DNA from: Triparma columacea | Lineage: Eukaryota > Sar > Bolidophyceae > Parmales > Triparmaceae | Direction of reading: 5' to 3' | NCBI GenBank assembly: GCA_030267965.1 | Contig: BRYA01000761.1 | Span: 821 to 24,832, forward strand | DNA length: 24,012 nucleotides | Shown here: positions 18,820-24,012 of the stretch, one piece after another | Layout: every line of letters starts with the position of its first letter | Numbering within the stretch: the first letter of the stretch is position 1 | Notes under the pieces: generated by a model | Databases searched by the model: none | Told to the model about the DNA's origin: nothing | Seen by the model: the letters and a program-made list of their open reading frames with translations, nothing else | Made by a program: the position numbers and the translations under genes

Positions 18820-20673
18820 TCAGTACCCCAGTGCCTTGTCAAGTACGTCGAGTGCCTGGTGTTGTTTCTCGAATCCTTCCTTGATCTCCGCCTCGTTGAT
18901 GATGAGTGGCGGCGCGATGTGGATGACGGGTGGCCTGAAAAGTCCAATGAGTCCAACCTCGTTGAAGGCCTTGGCGTACGCTGCCGTCGCCTCGGTCCGG
19001 GGGGCGTTGAAGTGGTGGGGCTGGGTGCCGTCGGGGCTGACGATGTCGAGGGCCCCGAAGAGGCCGGCTGCGCGGTACTGCTTGATGGAGGGGTGGCTGG
19101 AGGCGCATTCCTTCATGTGGGCCTCGAAGATGGGGGCCATCTCCTGGACGTGGCCAATGACGTCGTTGGAGAGCATCTGGGAGAAGGAAGAGCGAAGGGG
19201 GAGGGGAGGAGCGGAGTGAAGCGACAAAAGAACAAGGGGGGGAGGGTCAGCATAATGTGAATTGTGAAAGGTGTCGGTCGTGAGGTGCGCTTGTCTGGAA
19301 CCTTAAACTTCTCGCATCCTAACCCCCCTCCCCTCCTTCTCACCTCTTTAATATTAGCATACGCCGCCGCCATTGCCACGGGGTGCGCCTGGAATGTGCT
19401 TCCCCATCCCATGGGGTTCTCCTCGAAGAACTCCATCATCTTATCGCTCACTGCCACCATGCTGATCGGCGTGATGCTGCTGCTGAGTCCCTTGGCGCTG
19501 GTCACGATGTCCGGGACCACCCCGTCGTAGTGCTGGAAGCCCCACATGTTCCCGGTCCTTCCGAACCCGACCATCACCTCGTCGAGGTGGAGGAGGATGC
19601 CATACTTGTCGCAAAGGGCCCGGACGCCCTGCATGTAACCCTCGGGGAGAGTCAGGACACCGGCGGCGCCGGGGATAGACTCGAGCATTATGCAGGCGAC
19701 GTGGTCGGCACCCTCGTAGAGGATCTGCTCCTCGAGCATGAGGAGGGACATCTCAGTCTTCTCCTCCTCCGTGGCACCAGCGAACTCGAAGAAGTAGGGG
19801 TTAGGGTTGTGCGCCTTGACGAAGCCCGGAGGGGGCTGGATGTACCACCTGCGGAAGTCTCCGGTGGCCTCGAGGGAGTTGGTGGTCCCGCCGTGGTAGG
19901 ACCTGTACCAGTTGATGATCTTGGTCTTGCCGGTGTACCTCCTAGCCATCGTGATCGCAGCCTCGTTCGCCTCGGATCCGCTGCTGGGAAACGCGCAGCC
20001 GGTTAGGCCTTCGGGGAGGACGGAGCTGATGATGTTGGAGAGACGGGCGCGGACCTCACACATTGCCATGCCACCGTAGACAAAGGGGGTACGGTCGAGC
20101 TGTTCCGCCACGGCAGACTTGATGTTCTCGCTGACAGTGTGGCCGCCGTTGGTACAGACGGCCTGGGAGGTCCAGTCCAGGTACTTCTTTCCGTTGGAGT
20201 CCCAGAGGTAAACCCCCTCTCCGTGGGTGATGATGGGGAGGTTGTTCTTCATCTTTGAGGGGGCCCAGGTGAGCATGACGTTCTCCTTCACGGAGGCGCC
20301 AATTTGTTCGTTAGACCAGCTTCCCATGGGCTGGTTGTGGGAGGGGTCAATGCCTTGCATGGTGGTAGGAGCAGCATTTGAGCGTGGCTGGAGGAGAGGG
20401 TAAAAAGTGTTAAATAAGAAGTTTTTGGGTATTTCATTGGTTACCGTGGATCGTATTGTATGTGTTCGAGCAGACAGGGGGTTTTAAACCCCAATATAGC
20501 CTCAATAGACAAGAAGTGGGAACTACAGAACCCGAGGCAGATTTAGTGCAGACCACTGAAAGAGGCTAACAATTTGTTCTACGACCACTCACCTTCAGTG
20601 TTGGCAACGTCTTCTTCCAAGCATAAGAGCCTCTCGTAGCGGCACGACCAACGCTAGTAGGGACTGCAGACAT
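18820..20673 (-). CDS. Class III PLP aminotransferase, taurine/omega-amino-acid:pyruvate type, probably mitochondrial
   Basis: Exons 20673-20593, 20387-19344 and 19176-18820 join in frame, giving 493 residues. The first exon (27 residues) is rich in Arg, Lys, Ser and Ala without acidic residues, which fits a mitochondrial presequence. Seen: GVYLWDSNGKKYLDW, SGSEANEAA from about residue 163, NWYRSYHGGT, HLDEVMVGFGRTG near 295-306 with the cofactor-binding Asp, SAKGLSS with the Schiff-base Lys at about 326, GSTFQAHPVAMAAA, and a C-terminal RPPVIHIAPPL. The family moves an amino group from an omega-amino acid (for example taurine, beta-alanine or GABA) to pyruvate or a related keto acid. Which substrate is used cannot be told from sequence. 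It diverges from the histidine phosphatase gene. Confidence 0.9.
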
Positions 20674-20775
20674 CTTCAAAATTGGGGGAAAGAATTTGAG
20701 GTGGCCGTGGGAATGAATGAATTCGGGGGGAAGTTCGAGGAAGTCCTCAAATCTTAAACCATTCTCACCACACTT

Positions 20776-21868
20776 ATGTTATACTTACTAATCGTCACAT
20801 TACTACTTACATCTGCAAGGTGAGTATACTTTATAATCTATTTCATTAATTTGAATACTATAACTTGCTTCAATTCATCAAATTGTCACCCTCAAACATC
20901 AACCCTCGACGATGTGGTTGCTTTTGTGAGCCTTTTCAAAGTCATTTCAACACCTTTTCAACCCCTTTTTCAACATATATTTGACGAAATTAACCAATCT
21001 ATTATAACCATATTCTCTGCTTACCTATCCTTACCCCCCAAAATACCCCTTTTTCACTCCAGTTCTCTCTCAGAAATGTCCATCTCAATGTCCCATCGTC
21101 TCCCCTCCCTCTCCCCCCACCTCCGTCGCCTCTACCTCGTCCGTCACGGGGAGGTGATCCCCCCCGGCGGCGTCCACGGCGTCCACTACGGGGACATGGA
21201 CGTCCCCCTTTCGGACCTGGGGAAAATGGAGGCCAAGGCGGCGGCCAAGTTCCTGGAGGGCTACGATATTAAAGGGGTTTTTAGCAGCCCCCTGAGCAGA
21301 GCGGTTTACGGGGCGGAACAAATTAGGAAAGGGAGGGAATTGATGAGGTGAGGGAAAGGGGATTCACGTCATGTATATGGTGGAAGGGGTTGGTGCTCAA
21401 GTCTTTGCGTGTCTCATCCCCCCCCCCCCCCCTCTCGCCAGTGCCCCTTCAACGTTCGATGGTTTCACAGAGTTGGCCCGTGGCGCCTGGCGTGGTCAGA
21501 CCAAGGATTCCATCGGTCCCTCCCTCTACGATTCCTTTAACCGCGGCGAGCCCGGGACGACCCCCGAGGGTGGAGAAAGTCTCCACGACATCCGTTCCCG
21601 CGTTCTGTCCTCCCGGGATGAGGTCCTCAGTCTCCTCAACCCCGGCGAGTCGGGTTGCGTGGTCAGTCACCTTTGGGTAACGAGGTCCGTAGTGTCGGAT
21701 GCGACGGGGAAGGGGGCGGGGGAAATGCACGAGATCGAGATACCGACAGCGAGCGTTAGCGTGGTGGACTACGAGGAGGGGGAGGGGGGAGGGTGGATAC
21801 AGAATGTTGTTATGCTGGGAGAGAAGCCGGACGCAGGACTGGAGAAAGGGCAAGATTTGGGAAATTAG
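20776..21868 (+). CDS. Histidine phosphatase (phosphoglycerate-mutase-like), possibly secretory or plastid-targeted
   Basis: The core is exons 21063-21347 and 21442-21868. Seen: LVRHGE with the catalytic His, a DVPLSDLG segment, GVFSSPLSRA, WRGQTKDS, GGESLHDIRSRV and VVSHLWVTRSV with the second catalytic His, as in small-molecule phosphatases of this superfamily. The substrate is unknown. From the ATG at 21076 the protein has 232 residues. An upstream exon at 20776-20819 encodes MLYLLIVTLLLTSA, a signal-peptide-like stretch, and ends at a good GTGAGT donor. Splicing to the TTTTCACTCCAG acceptor at 21062 keeps the frame and gives 251 residues. I favour the longer model at about even odds. The second intron contains C15 near its acceptor. 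A TTG-initiated extension through 20851-21075 is not convincing. Confidence 0.85.
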
Positions 21869-22177
21869 GGGCACTTTTTAAGCAAAACATTAAGCAATTC
21901 CAGTTAAAACCCAGAAATTTCTTTTTACTACAGGGGAGGGCATTGATTGCGAGGATTGCGATGTCGCGTGAGAATGAACAATTTCATATTTCTCAAACTA
22001 ATTTTGTCCCCTCCTTTCGACTCTTGCTTCCAAAAAGAAACTTTCTCAGAGGTGGACTCCAATATTAGCACCTACACGACACTTCTGCCTACGTGGAGTA
22101 CTTTTAAGGATTTATCTTTCACTTTCACATCGTAATTTGCCGCTATAAACTTACACTTGGGGTAGGTTCGCTCAAAA
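21869..22177. promoter_or_regulatory. Leader/promoter of first ankyrin-MYND gene (duplicated block)
   Basis: 309 bp. From about 21966 to the start codon at 22178 the sequence is a clear homologue of 23553-23776 upstream of the second copy, including shared blocks around GCGTGAGAATGAACAA, AAGAAACTTTCTCAGAG, GGACTCCAATATTAGCAC and GTAATTTGCCG. The upstream part, 21869-21965, has no seen feature. Confidence 0.8.
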
Positions 22178-23470
22178 ATGGAATCCATTTCTGATTCGAT
22201 CGACAAACTTGTCGACTGGTTCAGACTCGCGTTTTACTACTTATGGCGTGTACTTGCAAGCCTCATAGGGATCCAAAGCATCGATGTCGGAGACTCACAA
22301 TCAGAGGTACAATCGTCATACAATTCATCAGAGACCACATTTGTGACAGTATCTAGTTGGGATGATTTGACAGACGGTCAGCGGTTGTGCTTGAAATGGG
22401 CTTCAGACCAAGACTGGGATCGCATCAAGGGGTATGCCAAGGAACATGGTCCTGAGGTTTTGTTAGGCGTTTATTCAGCGCTTGTTGATGAGGAATTGAA
22501 GATAGTTTCAGTCCTCACAGAGGCCTCAACTTACCAAAATGTTGAGATGGTCAAGCTTACCTTAGAGGCCGGTTTCGATAACAAGGAAGCCATGTACTGG
22601 GCCGCAGAGAAGTCAATGGAGAATAGTGACAATTCAACAATCTTGAGATTGCTTTTAGAACATGGACTTGACCCTAATATGGACCTACGACTCGAAGGGT
22701 TGGTGAAAGGCTTTTACAACCTGTTGATGCTTGCTGTTACTGTGGGACACATTGATCAGGCCATAGCACTTCTCGATCATGGAGCAAATGTGAACAAGAC
22801 AGTGGTTGACCCTGATGGACATGTTATTTCACCACTTACTTTTACTTTGAGTCATGGAGCACACGACATATGTAGGCTGTTTCTCACGCGCGGTGATATT
22901 CCAACCACCAATGACGTGTTTTATGTGTTTGCTCATTGCATCCTTGCGTGCAAAGGAGAACACCCTAGCCTTAGTAGAGATGTCGCAATAAAGATGTTCA
23001 CAACATTTATTCATCTCGGAAAGCCCGATTCCGACGTAGTTCGAGAAAAAATCGATTTATGCAATGAAATTCCTTCCAATCGCAATCCTACAATCACCAA
23101 CATCACGAAACATTACCTTCAAGGCCGTCCCTTCTGCTGCTTTGTTTGCGAGGCTCTAACTGCCAAGGAGCGTGACAAGCTCCTAATGTGTCCCTGCCGC
23201 ACTGTCGCCTACTGCTCGAAGGAGTGCCAGGTCAAGCACTGGAGGGAGCACAGGGTGCAATGCACGGGACCGCTGAACGAAAGGGGGGAGAGTGAGGCGA
23301 TGGTCAAGAAAAGATCCAAGACAGGGAAGGGAGCGGCGGCGGGAGGAGCGGATGTGGGAGGAGCGGATGTGGGAGTAGCGGATATGGGAGTAGCGGAAGG
23401 AGCAGTTGCGACGGGGAAGAATGGCAAGAAGGGGAAGAAGGGGAAGAAGGGTAGGGGTAAGAAGAAGTGA
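22178..23470 (+). CDS. Ankyrin-repeat and MYND zinc finger protein
   Basis: One uninterrupted frame of 430 residues. Residues 11-33 contain a hydrophobic, aromatic segment (WFRLAFYYLWRVLASLIGI) that could be membrane-associated. Degenerate ankyrin-like units follow at about 118-135, 150-168, 180-207 and 215-240 (for example LLLEHGLDPN and ALLDHGANVN). A MYND finger lies at 321-362 with C321, C324, C338, C340, C346, C350, H358 and C362; the middle pair is CxC instead of the usual CxxC. The tail has a Gly-Ala-Asp-Val repeat and ends in a Lys/Gly-rich stretch. MYND fingers bind short Pro-containing peptides, so an adaptor role is likely, but partners are unknown. No introns. Codon choice is AT-leaning up to about residue 310 and then clearly GC-rich. 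A tandem paralogue follows 307 bp downstream. Confidence 0.9.
   Translation: MESISDSIDKLVDWFRLAFYYLWRVLASLIGIQSIDVGDSQSEVQSSYNSSETTFVTVSSWDDLTDGQRLCLKWASDQDWDRIKGYAKEHGPEVLLGVYSALVDEELKIVSVLTEASTYQNVEMVKLTLEAGFDNKEAMYWAAEKSMENSDNSTILRLLLEHGLDPNMDLRLEGLVKGFYNLLMLAVTVGHIDQAIALLDHGANVNKTVVDPDGHVISPLTFTLSHGAHDICRLFLTRGDIPTTNDVFYVFAHCILACKGEHPSLSRDVAIKMFTTFIHLGKPDSDVVREKIDLCNEIPSNRNPTITNITKHYLQGRPFCCFVCEALTAKERDKLLMCPCRTVAYCSKECQVKHWREHRVQCTGPLNERGESEAMVKKRSKTGKGAAAGGADVGGADVGVADMGVAEGAVATGKNGKKGKKGKKGRGKKK
23341..23400 (+). repeat. 15-bp coding tandem repeat in MYND gene tail
   Basis: Four 15-bp units, GGGAGGAGCGGATGT with variants, encode the Gly-Ala-Asp-Val-type repeats near the C-terminus of the MYND protein. 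Confidence 0.88.
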
Positions 23471-23776
23471 ACGAAACAATACAGTAATGCGGCGGCTATA
23501 AACAATTGTTCAGAATTCGATGTACATCAAATTGCTTATTTTTTAGCGACTAGCGTGAGAATGAACAACTTCATATTTCTCCGAAGAAACTTTCTCAGAG
23601 GCAGGAGGAACAGAGCTCAGATTTTGGGGTTGGTGTGGTGGCAGTTTTGGTTGGACTCCAATATTAGCACATACACGACACTTCTGCCTGCTTGGAGTAC
23701 CTTGAAGGCTTTCTTGATCACTTTCACATCGTAATTTGCCGTTATAAACTTACATTCGGGATAGGTTCGCTCAAAA
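23471..23776. promoter_or_regulatory. Leader/promoter of second ankyrin-MYND gene (duplicated block)
   Basis: 306 bp. From about 23553 to 23776 it matches the leader of the first copy (21966-22177), with one insertion of about 55 bp near 23596-23650 and a deletion of about 40 bp next to the shared CATATTTCTC block. 23471-23552 should be the 3' UTR of the first copy. Confidence 0.8.
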
Positions 23777-24012
23777 ATGGATTCACAATCAGAGGCACAA
23801 TCGTTACACAATTCATCAGAGACAACAAATGTGGCAGTGCATAGTTGGGACGATTTGACAGAAGGTCAGCAGTTGTGCGTGATCTGGGCTCGTGAGCAAG
23901 ACTGGGATCTCATCAAGGGGTATGCCAAGGAACATGGTCCTGAGGTTTTGTTAGGCGTTCATACAGAGCGTGTTGATGAGAAATGGGCGGTAGAGTCAGT
24001 CCTCACTAAAGC
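23777..24012 (+). CDS. Second ankyrin/MYND-family paralogue, N-terminal part, cut by window end
   Basis: An ATG at 23777 opens a frame of 78 codons to the window end without a stop. It is clearly homologous to residues 39-115 of the preceding gene: both share the SWDDLT segment, QDWD, IKGYAKEHGPEVLLGV and SVLT. The start context TCAAAAATGGA is also shared. Residues 2-38 of the first copy, including its hydrophobic segment, are absent, an in-frame loss (or gain in copy 1) of 37 codons. The start is well fixed by the conserved leader. Whether the ankyrin and MYND parts follow cannot be seen. Confidence 0.85.
   Translation, partial: MDSQSEAQSLHNSSETTNVAVHSWDDLTEGQQLCVIWAREQDWDLIKGYAKEHGPEVLLGVHTERVDEKWAVESVLTK

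Noticed and set aside
20851..21075. N-terminal extension of the histidine phosphatase frame
   Set aside because: Needs a TTG start and the sequence is AT-rich and unlike coding; better explained as intron or leader.

Overview
The window is nuclear DNA from a compact eukaryotic genome. Twenty-four short introns can be placed by eye (64 to about 315 bp); most start GTGAG and end CAG. The gene set includes a TTLL-type tubulin-modifying enzyme, a yeast-type threonine synthase, an ELO elongase with a Gln-first histidine box, a DCD-domain protein, and a many-membrane-segment protein with ephrin-receptor-like Cys repeats. This suggests a unicellular, probably flagellated alga or protist. A stramenopile (bolidophyte/Parmales-like) fits best, but that placement is inference from protein style only.

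Layout, left to right. 1-540 (-): a purine-rich, coiled-coil-like reading frame with an in-frame stop, running off the left edge. 783-3605 (-): a large intronless membrane protein with a Cys-rich ectodomain. 3606-4575: no supported gene. 4576-6668 (-): threonine synthase in six exons with an unusual hydrophobic, Lys-ended tail. 7016-7762 (+): MIC19-like CHCH protein of mitochondrial cristae. 7874-8786 (-): N6AMT1/HEMK2-type methyltransferase. 9210-11271 (+): CCCH finger + DCD domain + CCHC knuckle protein. 11420-13167 (-): ARMT1/DUF89 phosphatase. 13893-14868 (+): ELO elongase. 15016-18470 (-): TTLL polyglutamylase-like enzyme with a large acidic insert. 18820-20673 (-): class III aminotransferase with a probable mitochondrial presequence. 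20776-21868 (+): histidine phosphatase, possibly with a signal-peptide exon. 22178-23470 (+): intronless ankyrin/MYND protein. 23777-end (+): a second, shortened copy of that gene with a duplicated leader.

From about 4.5 to 21.9 kb the genes mostly alternate in direction. Divergent pairs share 0.1-0.7 kb upstream regions and convergent pairs are 110-150 bp apart. The exon joins given are frame-consistent throughout, which is the main support for the models. Most genes are housekeeping and do not form a pathway together. The parts that look unusual are the threonine synthase tail, the TTLL acidic insert, the DCD/zinc-finger fusion, the Cys-repeat membrane protein and the tandem MYND family.
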